Positions 46,199 to 54,096 of a stretch of DNA of 64,000 nt are shown in pieces. Numbering within the stretch: the stretch's first letter is position 1; every line of letters starts with the position of its first letter. The DNA is from Sphingobium jiangsuense (lineage in GTDB: Bacteria > Pseudomonadota > Alphaproteobacteria > Sphingomonadales > Sphingomonadaceae), in NCBI RefSeq assembly GCF_014196495.1, contig NZ_JACIDT010000003.1:310001-374000 (forward strand), written 5' to 3'. The notes under the pieces were generated by a model. That model ran no database searches and was not told the DNA's origin. It worked only from the letters and a program-made list of their open reading frames with translations. The position numbers were made by a program, and so were the translations under genes.

Positions 46199-49117
46199 AT
46201 GAATAATATCGCATATCGGCGGAGGCTGCTTTCGGGTTCCGCATTCGGTTTCGGAGCCATCATGCTCGGCGCCGCGCTGGTGACGGCCGGGCCCGCATGG
46301 GCGCAGGACGAAAGCGCCGCGCCGCAGGACATCGTCGTCACCGGTTCGCTGATCGCGCGCCCGAACAATGTCTCGGTCAGCCCGATCGTGTCGGTGTCGG
46401 AAGAGGCGATCAAGGCGGCAGGCCAGGTCGATCTGGAAGCGACGCTCAACCAGTTGCCGGGCTTCGTGCCGTCGGGCGGCGCGGCGACCGGCGGGCAGGG
46501 TGGCGGCGGCCGCGCGACCGTCAACCTGCACGGCCTCGGCTCCAACCGCAATCTCGTGCTGCTGGACGGCAAGCGCCTGCCGCTGTCCGACATCAACGGC
46601 AATGTCGACATCAACATCCTGCCGGAATCGATCATCGGCGGGGTCGACGTGATCACCGGCGGCGCCTCGGCCATCTACGGGTCGGACGCGATGTCCGGCG
46701 TGGTCAATTTCAAGGTGCTCAAGCCGTTCGAGGGCATCCGCGCCGACATGCAGATCGGCGATTCCTTCCGGGGCGACTATCGCCGCTTTTCCGGCGCAGT
46801 GGCGCTGGGCACCAGCTTTGCCGAGGATCGCGGCCACCTGATGCTGTCGGCCAGCTATTCCGACCGCCAGCCGCTGTCGGGCGACAAGCGCTCCGTCTTC
46901 GACCTGCGCGTGCCGTCCTCGTTCATCGGCCAGAGCACCTTCGTGCCGAGCGCGACCAACCTGCCCGATCAGGCGGTGCTCAATTCGCTGTTCGCCGGCT
47001 ACGGCGTCACGTCGAGCATCAACCCCACGCTCACCCTGGGGTTCAACGACAATGGCTCGCTGTTCACCCAGACGGGCGCGATCAACTATCAGGGGCCGAC
47101 CACGGGCGGCTATGCGGTCATCGGCAACAATGTGCGCATGCCGGTCGGCCCGCAGCTCCAGATATTGAACGGCCTCCAGCGCACGACGCTGTTCGGCAAG
47201 GCCGATTATGAGCTGACCGACGCGCTGACGCTCTATGGCCAGTTCCTCTACGTGGACTCGACCGTCAATACCGAGAGCGGCAAGAGCCTGACGCAGTTCG
47301 GCACGCTGACGACGATCCCGGTCACCAACCCCTTCATTCCGGCCGATTTGCGGACGCTGCTGGCCTCGCGCCCGGATGCCGCCGCGCCCTTCACCTGGAA
47401 CGGCCGCTATGTCGGCGTGGCCGACAAGTCGTGGGACGAGAATTTCTCCGTCCAGCAATATATAGCGGGCCTGAAAGGCGGGCTGTTCGGCGCGTGGACC
47501 TTCGACGTCTATGCCGGCTACGACAAGACCGTGCACGACCAGAAAAACTATAACGCCGTGCTCAAGAGCCGGGTGCAGCAGCTGCTCAACGCGCCCGATG
47601 GCGGCGCGTCGCTGTGCGCGGGCGGCTTCAACCCCTTCGGCCTCGCCAACGCCTCGCGCCTGTCGCCCGAATGTCAGGCCTATATCACCAAGACCGCCTT
47701 CAGCCAGGAAAAGCTGACGCAGACGCAGGTGCAGGGCACGATCAGCGGCCCGTTGTTCAGCCTGCCCGCGGGCGACATGCAGCTGGCGCTGCTCGCCGGC
47801 TATCGCCGCAACACCTACAGCTATACGCCCGATTCCGATCTGGCGGCGCAGAATATCGAGGCGGTGATCGCCTCCTCGGCTGCGGCGGGGCGTATCAACG
47901 TGAAGGAATTCGCCGCGCAGATCGACGTGCCGCTGCTGAAGGACAAGCCGTTCATCGAGGAATTCGGCATCGGCGGCGCGTTCCGCTATTCCGACTATTC
48001 GGTGACGGGCAGCGTGACGAGCTATGAAGGCGACGTGCGCTGGCGGCCGGTTTCCTCGCTGCTGGTGCGCGGCAGCTATCAGCGCGCCGTCCGTGCGCCC
48101 AATATCGGCGAGCTGTTCTCCCCGGCGACGGGCGTGCAGATCGCCATCGGCACGCCGCCCGCGTCCATCGGCGACCCGTGCGACGTGCGCTCCACCGCCC
48201 GCACCGGCGCCAACGCGGCACAGGTCCGCGCGCTCTGCATCGCGCAGGGCGTCCCGGCGGCGGCGATCGACAGCTATCAGTTCCCGACCACCGCGACGGC
48301 AGGCGTCATTTCCGGCAACACCGGCCTGTCGCCGGAAAAGGCCGATACCTACAATATCGGCTTCATCTGGAATTCGCGCTGGACCTCGCCCTGGCTCAGC
48401 AACCTGTCGCTCTCGGTCGATTATTACAACATCAAGATCAAGGACGTGATCTCGACCGTGCCGGGCCTCACCACGCTGGCCAAATGCTATAATCTCGACG
48501 GGTCGAACCCGACCTATGCGGCCTCCAACGCCTTCTGCGCGCTGCTGGCGCGCGACGATCAGGGCAATCTCCAGACCATCGGCCAGCCTTTCCTCAATCT
48601 GGGCGGACTCCAGACCGACGGCGTGGAGATTCAGGTCAACTGGTCGGTCGGGCTTGCCGATATCGGCGTGGGCAACGGCAGCGGCGCGGTCTACATCAAC
48701 AGCGCCATCGGCTATATGAACCATTACAAGGTGCAGACGCTGCCGGGCACCGCGTTCCAGGATTTCGCGGGGACCAACACCATCGGCTCGCCGCGTCCCG
48801 AATGGAAGGCGCTGACCACCTTCGGCTATCGCTCCGACGCGTTCGGCGTCGCGCTGCGCTGGCGCTATCAGGATGCGATGGACGATATCAGCGCGGTGAC
48901 CACGCCCGCCAATGCGGCGGTCGGCGTCGATGCCTATAATCTGTTCGACCTGACCGGCAATGTGAAGGTGGCCGACGCGTTCGACCTGCGCTGGGGCATA
49001 ACCAACCTGTTCGACAAGGGGCTGCCCTATGTCGCCAGCTCCCAGAACGGCGCCGACCCCGGCACCTTCGACGCGATCGGGCGGTCCTTCTACATCGGCG
49101 CGAAGGTCAGCTTCTGA
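46199..49117 (+). CDS. TonB-dependent outer-membrane receptor
   Basis: A 972-residue receptor with a signal peptide (LSGSAFGFGAIMLGAALVTAGPAWA), TonB-box/plug start PQDIVVTGSLIARPNNVSVS, plug pattern GGVDVITGGASAIYGSDAMSG and a barrel ending in Phe (GAKVSF). AGGGGAAT precedes ATG 46199. It follows the hydrolase gene on the same strand and is likely the outer-membrane port for the quinate/shikimate conjugate. A long GC-rich imperfect hairpin lies in the 159-nt spacer before the next gene. Confidence 0.93.
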   Translation: MNNIAYRRRLLSGSAFGFGAIMLGAALVTAGPAWAQDESAAPQDIVVTGSLIARPNNVSVSPIVSVSEEAIKAAGQVDLEATLNQLPGFVPSGGAATGGQGGGGRATVNLHGLGSNRNLVLLDGKRLPLSDINGNVDINILPESIIGGVDVITGGASAIYGSDAMSGVVNFKVLKPFEGIRADMQIGDSFRGDYRRFSGAVALGTSFAEDRGHLMLSASYSDRQPLSGDKRSVFDLRVPSSFIGQSTFVPSATNLPDQAVLNSLFAGYGVTSSINPTLTLGFNDNGSLFTQTGAINYQGPTTGGYAVIGNNVRMPVGPQLQILNGLQRTTLFGKADYELTDALTLYGQFLYVDSTVNTESGKSLTQFGTLTTIPVTNPFIPADLRTLLASRPDAAAPFTWNGRYVGVADKSWDENFSVQQYIAGLKGGLFGAWTFDVYAGYDKTVHDQKNYNAVLKSRVQQLLNAPDGGASLCAGGFNPFGLANASRLSPECQAYITKTAFSQEKLTQTQVQGTISGPLFSLPAGDMQLALLAGYRRNTYSYTPDSDLAAQNIEAVIASSAAAGRINVKEFAAQIDVPLLKDKPFIEEFGIGGAFRYSDYSVTGSVTSYEGDVRWRPVSSLLVRGSYQRAVRAPNIGELFSPATGVQIAIGTPPASIGDPCDVRSTARTGANAAQVRALCIAQGVPAAAIDSYQFPTTATAGVISGNTGLSPEKADTYNIGFIWNSRWTSPWLSNLSLSVDYYNIKIKDVISTVPGLTTLAKCYNLDGSNPTYAASNAFCALLARDDQGNLQTIGQPFLNLGGLQTDGVEIQVNWSVGLADIGVGNGSGAVYINSAIGYMNHYKVQTLPGTAFQDFAGTNTIGSPRPEWKALTTFGYRSDAFGVALRWRYQDAMDDISAVTTPANAAVGVDAYNLFDLTGNVKVADAFDLRWGITNLFDKGLPYVASSQNGADPGTFDAIGRSFYIGAKVSF

Positions 49118-49190
49118 TCGAGGCATGACCGGCGGGCAGGTGGAAACCCCGCCTGCCTGCCGTGCGGCTTTCGGCAGGCGGGCAGGGGAC

Positions 49191-49215
49191 GGAACCCTTG
49201 CCCGCCTGTGTCGTT
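49191..49215 (+). promoter_or_regulatory. EcfG (general stress sigma factor) promoter
   Basis: GGAAC (49191-49195), 16-nt spacer, CGTT (49212-49215): a perfect match to the alphaproteobacterial EcfG consensus GGAAC-N16/17-CGTT. The -10 lies 62 nt before the host-attachment gene start. It predicts induction through PhyR-NepR-EcfG. Confidence 0.8.
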
Positions 49216-49276
49216 CCTCAAGAGGATATTCGCGGCCCGCCAGGCAGGCGATGCTATGATGTTCGGAGGATGACCG

Positions 49277-49720
49277 ATGCGGATTGCCAATGGTACGCTG
49301 ATACTGGCCGTCGACGGCAGGAAGATGCTGATCCTGCGCAATGACGGGGATGCCGACTATCCCGTCCTCACGACGCTGGAGCATGAGGAGGCGGACAATC
49401 CGGCGTCGCGGGAGCAGGGAACGGACGCGCCGGGCCGGGCCTTTTCCAGCGTGGACGGGCGACGCAGCGCCATGGGCGAAACCGACTGGCACGAACAGGC
49501 CGAGGGGCGCTTCGCCGTGCAGGCGGCCGATAGGCTGGAGCGTCTGGCCGACGCGCAGCCGAACGATCTGGTCGTCGTCGCGCCGCCGCGCATTCTGGGC
49601 GAATTGCGCAAGCATTACGGCACCGCGACGAAGCGGCATCTCTTTGCCGAGGTCGGCAAGGACCTGACCGGCCATAACACGGACGAGATCGGCAAGGCGC
49701 TCGCCGCGCACGAGAATTGA
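49277..49720 (+). CDS. host attachment family protein
   Basis: A 147-residue cytoplasmic protein of the family named after an Agrobacterium attachment protein. It starts MRIANGTLILAVDGRKMLIL with GGAGG 7 nt upstream, has the FAVQAADRLERLADAQPNDL segment and VVVAPPRILGELRKHYGTAT, followed by LFAEVGKDLTGHNTDEIGKAL. These fit the Host_attach family, whose fold is related to the release-factor/RNase-like baeRF group. The true function is not known. Preceded by an EcfG promoter, so a stress role is likely. Confidence 0.88.
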   Translation: MRIANGTLILAVDGRKMLILRNDGDADYPVLTTLEHEEADNPASREQGTDAPGRAFSSVDGRRSAMGETDWHEQAEGRFAVQAADRLERLADAQPNDLVVVAPPRILGELRKHYGTATKRHLFAEVGKDLTGHNTDEIGKALAAHEN

Positions 49721-49724
49721 TCCG

Positions 49725-50420
49725 CTATTCCGTGGACGCGCCGGGCCGGCTGGCGGCGGCGTGCAGCGCCGCGTCGGCCAGCAGATGCGTGACCTCCGCA
49801 TCGCCGGTCTGGTCGAAGTTCATATAATGCGCGCCGACAGCGTAGAAGGGATCGGGTGACGCGAGGCAGACGATGCCGTCGCATTCGGCGGCCAGCGACT
49901 GCACCACATCAGGCGGGGCGACCGGCACCGCCAGCAGCACCTTGCGCGCATGCGCCTTGCGCAGGCCCTTGAGCGCGGCGCGCACGGTGCCGCCGGTCGC
50001 GATGCCGTCATCGACGAGGATGACGTTGCGCTCCCCGACGGACGCGGGTTGCCGGTCGCCCAGATAGAGCTGCCTGCGCCTTTCTATCTCCCGCAGCTGG
50101 CGCCGGGTTTCGGCCTCTATATAGGCGGGGTTGGGCGCGATCTGGCGGATGATATCGTCGTTGAGGACGACCTGGGGATCGGCGCCGTCGATCACCGCGC
50201 CGATGCCGAGTTCCTCATAACCGGGCGCGCCCAGCTTGCGCACGAACACTATGTCGAGTTCCGCATCCAGCTCGCACGCGACCTCATAGGCGACCGGCAC
50301 GCCGCCGCGCGGCAGGCCGAGCACCAGCGGATTTTCCGGCGCACGGCCGATCAGGGCCTGCGCGAGCTGGCGGCCAGCATCCTTGCGGTCGCGGAACGGG
50401 GGGCCATGGGAAACCATCAT
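49725..50420 (-). CDS. phosphoribosyltransferase domain protein
   Basis: A 231-residue type I PRTase-like protein. ATG 50420 overlaps the hydrolase stop (ATGA). It starts with FRDRKDAGRQLAQALIG, has NPLVLGLPRGGVPVAYEVAC, the ELDIVFVRKLGAPGYEELGIGA core and the PRPP loop NVILVDDGIATGGTVRAAL. Such proteins are commonly next to dienelactone-hydrolase and erythromycin-esterase genes in proteobacterial stress or persistence clusters. Substrate base unknown. Convergent with the host-attachment gene, 4 nt apart. Confidence 0.9.
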   Translation of the reverse strand: MMVSHGPPFRDRKDAGRQLAQALIGRAPENPLVLGLPRGGVPVAYEVACELDAELDIVFVRKLGAPGYEELGIGAVIDGADPQVVLNDDIIRQIAPNPAYIEAETRRQLREIERRRQLYLGDRQPASVGERNVILVDDGIATGGTVRAALKGLRKAHARKVLLAVPVAPPDVVQSLAAECDGIVCLASPDPFYAVGAHYMNFDQTGDAEVTHLLADAALHAAASRPGASTE

Positions 50421-51082
50421 CCATCCTCCTGCATGTGGCGAACGAACCAGCGCGCGGCATGGTCGATCACCCTGTCCAGCGTGCCGGGCTCCTCGAACAA
50501 ATGGCCCGCGCCCGGCACGATCGCCAATTCGGTGCGGGCGTGCATGTGCCGCATCGCGACGCGGTTGAGCTTGAGCACCGGCAGGTCGTGGCTGCCGACG
50601 ATCAGCAGCGTCGGCGCGCGCACATGCGCGAGCGCCCGCGACCCCGCAAGGTCCGGCCGCCCGCCGCGCGAGACGATCGCCGTTATGTCCGCATCCTCCG
50701 CCGAGGCGGCGAGCAGCGCGGCCCCGGCGCCGGTGCTTGCGCCGAAATAGCCGATCGGCAGCCCGGCAAGCGCAGGGATGTGCCGCGCCCATGCCGCCGC
50801 GCCCGCAAGGCGGGCGGCCAGCAGCGGGATGTCGAAGACATTGGCGCGGTCCAGCTCCTCCTCCGGCGTCAGCAGGTCGACCAGCAGCGACGCCAGCCCA
50901 GCGCGGCCCAGCCCTTCGGCGACATGATTGTTGCGCGGGCTGAGCCGCCCGCTGCCGCTGCCATGGGCGAAGACGACAAGGCCGACCGGCGCGGGCGCCG
51001 CGCGCAACAGGCCCTGAAGCCCCTGCGGTTGCACCGTGACCGGCGTCGCTGCCGCGACCGGGGGCGGGGCGGCGGCCATCAT
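50417..51082 (-). CDS. alpha/beta hydrolase, dienelactone hydrolase-like
   Basis: A 221-residue cytoplasmic hydrolase. ATG 51082 overlaps the erythromycin-esterase stop (ATGA). It has VVFAHGSGSGRLSPRNNHVA, nucleophile-type motif GYFGASTGAGAALLAA (Ser in GASTGA), acid VGSHDLPVLKLN and His in GAGHLFEEPGTL. This class is a constant neighbour of the phosphoribosyltransferase gene. The substrate is unknown. Confidence 0.87.
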   Translation of the reverse strand: MMAAAPPPVAAATPVTVQPQGLQGLLRAAPAPVGLVVFAHGSGSGRLSPRNNHVAEGLGRAGLASLLVDLLTPEEELDRANVFDIPLLAARLAGAAAWARHIPALAGLPIGYFGASTGAGAALLAASAEDADITAIVSRGGRPDLAGSRALAHVRAPTLLIVGSHDLPVLKLNRVAMRHMHARTELAIVPGAGHLFEEPGTLDRVIDHAARWFVRHMQEDG

Positions 51083-52410
51083 AGTCCGAACGGCCAGGTT
51101 TCGGGCGCGCCATGCGGGCGCTCGTCGCCGAGCGGAGTGACGGCGCCGGTCTGGTCGAACCAGACCCAGGCGTCGAACTGCTCCGCCATCACCGCCTCGA
51201 AATAATGGCTGAGCAATTCGGTTTCGGGCCGGTAGACGACGCCGATCGCGCGCTCCAGCAGCGGGCCGCGCAACTGGGCGGCAAGCTCCCGCCGGGAGGG
51301 GTCGCGCCAGTCGGTCAGCGTCCGGGGCAGGCCCGCGCGGCGGAACGCATGCTCGTAGCTGTCCGGGCGGGCGGGGCGCACGGCCTTGACCCGCATCGGC
51401 GCGCCCCAGTCGTCGGCGGCGGCCACCGTTCCGGTATCGGTGCCGAAGCCGATCAGCACCGCCTCGTCGCCATAGACCATGCGGCACAGCTCGCCGATGT
51501 TGAATTCCCCGCGCCACCCCATCGCGGTGGCAGCGGCATTGCCGATATGGCTGTTATGCGCCCAGACCACGGCCTTGGTCCCCTCGCCGCGATGGGCGAG
51601 CAGCGCCTGAAGCGTCGCGAACATATGCCGGTCGCGCAGGTTCCAGCTCTCGGCCGAGCTGCGGTACATTGCCCGGTAATAGTTTTCGGCGGCCTGCACG
51701 ATGCGGGCATTCTGCACCGCGTCGAACCAGCGCTCGCCGTCCCGCTTCAGGTCGTCCAGCTGACCGGCCAGCATCTCGCGCAACTGGGCGACGACCTTCT
51801 CCTCGCACCCCGGATGGCCGCCATGGACGACCGCTAGGCCGTAATGCGCCGGTTCGTCCTGCCATGGCGTCAGGCATCCGTAGCGGGTGCGGGCGGCGGC
51901 GGCCTCGCGCGGGTCGACGGTGTCGAGATAGGCGAGCACCGCATGGATCGACTCGTTGAGGCTGTAGACGTCCATGCCGCTGAACGAGACGCGCCTTTCC
52001 TCCACCAGCGTGGCATTGTGGCCGCGCAGCCAGTCGGCGAATTCCAGCACTTCCCGGTTGCGCCACATCCAGGTGGGAAAGCGGGCGAACACGTCGCCCC
52101 GGCGCGGCCGGGGGGCCTGATGGCGGACATAATCGTCGATGCGGGCGGCGTCGGGCCAGTCGGCCTCCACCGCGACGACGGTGAAGCCGTGGCGGCTGAC
52201 GAGGCGGCGGGTGATCGCCGCGCGGGCGCGATAGAATTCGGACGTGCCGTGCGTCGCCTCGCCCAGCAGGACGATCCGGGCGTCGCCGAAGCGGTCGAAG
52301 CAGGCGCCGAACTCCTCCGCGTCGAGCGGGGAGGGCAGCGGCTCGCCATGCCGGCGCAGCGCCTCGACCAGATCGGCGGAAACCTCGCGTTTCACTGGGT
52401 CGTGGATCAT
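51079..52410 (-). CDS. erythromycin esterase family protein
   Basis: A 443-residue protein of the EreA/EreB-like hydrolase family. ATG 52410 (MIHDPVKREVSADLVEALRR) is used; the frame opens further upstream through non-coding DNA. The family signatures are ARIVLLGEATHGTSEFYRAR (catalytic Glu and His), VVAVEADWPDAARIDDYVR, WMWRNREVLEFADWLRGHN and KAVVWAHNSHIGNA. It starts a three-gene operon with the hydrolase and phosphoribosyltransferase, driven by an EcfG promoter. Natural function is probably not antibiotic resistance. Confidence 0.9.
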   Translation of the reverse strand: MIHDPVKREVSADLVEALRRHGEPLPSPLDAEEFGACFDRFGDARIVLLGEATHGTSEFYRARAAITRRLVSRHGFTVVAVEADWPDAARIDDYVRHQAPRPRRGDVFARFPTWMWRNREVLEFADWLRGHNATLVEERRVSFSGMDVYSLNESIHAVLAYLDTVDPREAAAARTRYGCLTPWQDEPAHYGLAVVHGGHPGCEEKVVAQLREMLAGQLDDLKRDGERWFDAVQNARIVQAAENYYRAMYRSSAESWNLRDRHMFATLQALLAHRGEGTKAVVWAHNSHIGNAAATAMGWRGEFNIGELCRMVYGDEAVLIGFGTDTGTVAAADDWGAPMRVKAVRPARPDSYEHAFRRAGLPRTLTDWRDPSRRELAAQLRGPLLERAIGVVYRPETELLSHYFEAVMAEQFDAWVWFDQTGAVTPLGDERPHGAPETWPFGL

Positions 52411-52577
52411 GTCGACGGTCCTTCGGAACGGTCGCGGTCCCTTGCCGCGACGCCATGCACCGCGCTGCCTCTGCGTCCTGCGTTCCGCCGGGCCTGCATG
52501 CCTTGTTCGCGGGCCGGGCGGTATCCGGACTTTTCCGTAAAGGGTGGTCCTCAAGGGAATCGGGCAGGCGAAGGGAG

Positions 52578-52603
52578 AACGCCGCGCGGGAGGGAAGGGT
52601 TCC
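52578..52603 (-). promoter_or_regulatory. EcfG (general stress sigma factor) promoter
   Basis: On the minus strand GGAAC (52603-52599), 17-nt spacer, CGTT (52581-52578), a perfect EcfG consensus. The -10 lies 168 nt upstream of the erythromycin-esterase start. The 361-nt gap 52411-52771 also holds a 16-bp element shared with the def promoter region. Confidence 0.75.
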
Positions 52604-52651
52604 GCGAAAGTCCAGCCCGTGGCCGCCCGTGCGCGAGGAGCGGCGGGCCGT

Positions 52652-52667
52652 TTTCAAAAGCGGCGCC
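52652..52667 (+). other. 16-bp element shared with the MBL/def intergenic region
   Basis: TTTCAAAAGCGGCGCC occurs exactly here and at 63790-63805, each time preceded by GGCCG. It lies 105 nt before the CBS-protein start. It may be a promoter element or regulator site. I know no named motif that it matches. Confidence 0.4.
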
Positions 52668-52771
52668 ATGCGTAGATTCCCCAATATCGGCTGCGGCGGC
52701 AATGGGCGCAAGCTTCCGGGTGACGAGGGTGCGGGAAGGCGCGCGCCCGGTCTTGCGAGGGAAAGGTTCAG

Positions 52772-53197
52772 ATGAGCACGACAGTCGCGGAAATCATGCA
52801 TGACGGGGTCGAATGGGTGCCGCCGGACGCGAAGCTTTCGCAGGTGGCAAGGATCATGAAGGAGAAGGATATCGGCGCGGTGCCGGTGGGCGACAATGAC
52901 CGGCTGGTCGGCATGGTGACCGACCGCGACCTGGCCGTGCGGGCGCTCGCCAACGGCAGGGATCCCGGCGAACTGACGGCGCGCGACGTGATGAGCGAGC
53001 CGATCGTCTATTGCCACGCCGACGAAAGGATCGAGGACGCCATCCGTCTGATGGAATCGCGCCAGATCCGCCGCCTGCCGGTGATCAACGAGAACAAGCG
53101 GATGGTCGGCATCCTGTCCATCGGCGACATCAGCCAGTGCGGGCATCGCGACCTGACCGCAGAGGTGATGAGCGCGGTCAGCGACCATCATGGCTGA
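52772..53197 (+). CDS. CBS-domain protein
   Basis: A 141-residue protein made of a tandem CBS pair that usually binds adenosine nucleotides. The first repeat is VAEIMHDGVEWVPPDAKLSQ with DIGAVPVGDNDRLVGMVTDR, the second ARDVMSEPIVYCHADERIED with IRRLPVINENKRMVGILSI. GAGGGAAAGG precedes ATG 52772. It faces the Hsp20 gene with a shared terminator. Such small CBS proteins are frequent in low-oxygen and stress loci. Confidence 0.92.
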   Translation: MSTTVAEIMHDGVEWVPPDAKLSQVARIMKEKDIGAVPVGDNDRLVGMVTDRDLAVRALANGRDPGELTARDVMSEPIVYCHADERIEDAIRLMESRQIRRLPVINENKRMVGILSIGDISQCGHRDLTAEVMSAVSDHHG

Positions 53198-53228
53198 TCG
53201 GGCTGAGTGATCGCATGGCCCGCGCGAA

Positions 53229-53265
53229 GGAAGGCCGGAGCGGGACTTCTCCGCTCCGGCCTTCC
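53229..53265. terminator. bidirectional terminator between CBS and Hsp20 genes
   Basis: GGAAGGCCGGAGCGG and CCGCTCCGGCCTTCC form a perfect 15-bp stem with a 7-nt loop. The two convergent genes end on either side, and the last base overlaps the Hsp20 stop codon. Confidence 0.85.
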
Positions 53266-53759
53266 TACCCGTCGCCCGTTTCGATGGGGACCGCCCGCGC
53301 CGACGGCGCCTTCGCCTTCGGCACGGAAATCTTGAGCACGCCATTCTTCAGCCGCGCCTTCACGCCGTCGTCGGCGACGGCGCCGGGCAGGGGGATGCGC
53401 CGTTCGAACGAGCCGCGATGGCGTTCCTCGACGACGACGCCATCCTCCTCGCTCCTGCTGCTGTCATCGGCCTCGCCCTTGATCACCAGCACGCCGTCCG
53501 CCACGGAGACGGAAATCCGGTCGGGCTGGAAGCCCGGCACATCGGCGTTGATCCTGTAGGCATCGTCCTTGTCCTTGATCTCCACCAGCGGGAAATTGGG
53601 CAGACGCGGGTTGCCGAAGCCGAAATCGAACAGCCGGTCCGGTTGGCGGACCAGATCGTCGAACACCCGGTCGACTTCCTTGCGCAGCCAGTTGATCGGT
53701 TCGGCAAGCTTTCCGGCGCGCGCCGGTTGCCGCGTGGTGGCGGGGTCCTTTTCGGCCAT
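53265..53759 (-). CDS. Hsp20 family small heat-shock protein
   Basis: A 164-residue ATP-independent holdase. ATG 53759 (MAEKDPATTRQPARAGKLAE) is preceded by GGGAGCGACCC. The alpha-crystallin domain runs from about residue 55 (FPLVEIKDKDDAYRINADVP) through VLVIKGEADD and ERHRGSFERRIPLP to NGVLKISVPKA, ending with the short KAPSARAVPIETGDG tail. TATAAT (53862-53857 on the minus strand) lies about 100 nt upstream. Confidence 0.95.
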   Translation of the reverse strand: MAEKDPATTRQPARAGKLAEPINWLRKEVDRVFDDLVRQPDRLFDFGFGNPRLPNFPLVEIKDKDDAYRINADVPGFQPDRISVSVADGVLVIKGEADDSSRSEEDGVVVEERHRGSFERRIPLPGAVADDGVKARLKNGVLKISVPKAKAPSARAVPIETGDG

Positions 53760-53862
53760 GGGTCGCTCCCTTGTTCGGATCGCGATGCGGCGGTCCTTTC
53801 CGGCCGCATCCTCTCCGCCCATGGTAAGCACCGGCGGGCGGGGCTTTGAATCCGCAATTATA

Positions 53863-53883
53863 CTAGGGAGATGATGCCCCTAG
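53863..53883. promoter_or_regulatory. inverted repeat upstream of Hsp20
   Basis: CTAGGG (53863-53868), 9-nt spacer, CCCTAG (53878-53883). It contains GGGAGATGATGCCCCTAG, similar to GGGAGATGTACCTAG at 54086-54100 before the small membrane-protein gene. CTAG is rare elsewhere in the window. It could be a site for the neighbouring FixJ-type regulator, or a weak hairpin ending the small gene. Confidence 0.35.
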
Positions 53884-54023
53884 CCGATCCATCCGGAGGA
53901 CAGCAAAAGCTGCACGCCGATCACCAGCGAAAGCAGCGCCGCGCCCAGTTCCAGCCGGAACCGGGCTTCGGACCCTGCTTCGGCCTCTGTGCCGTGGGCC
54001 GGTGTCTGCCCCCGCGATCCCAT
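53880..54023 (-). CDS. 47-residue single-helix membrane protein
   Basis: Starts at ATG 54023 with GGGGAG 6 nt upstream. A polar, Glu/Arg-containing N-terminus (about 27 residues) is followed by one hydrophobic helix LGAALLSLVIGVQLLLSSGW. Type II-like small membrane protein. It lies between the FixJ-type gene and hsp20 on the same strand. No named homologue comes to mind. The good ribosome site and position argue it is real. Confidence 0.55.
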   Translation of the reverse strand: MGSRGQTPAHGTEAEAGSEARFRLELGAALLSLVIGVQLLLSSGWIG

Positions 54024-54096
54024 CGGAGTCTCCCCTTCATCCTTGTCGGTAAAAGGGGTAGTGCGCGGCGGGGCGGAGGGAAATTGGGAGATGTAC

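Noticed and set aside
49131..49190. GC-rich imperfect hairpin after the second TonB receptor as a terminator
   Set aside because: The arms around 49150 and 49175 pair only imperfectly and no T-run follows, so I do not list it as a terminator.
51079..52410. Antibiotic (macrolide) resistance gene
   Set aside because: The erythromycin esterase family is broad; the chromosomal stress-cluster context and EcfG promoter argue for another role.
52455..52775. Open frames in the 361-nt gap before the CBS gene
   Set aside because: They lie over the EcfG promoter and have Arg-rich low-complexity products without start signals.
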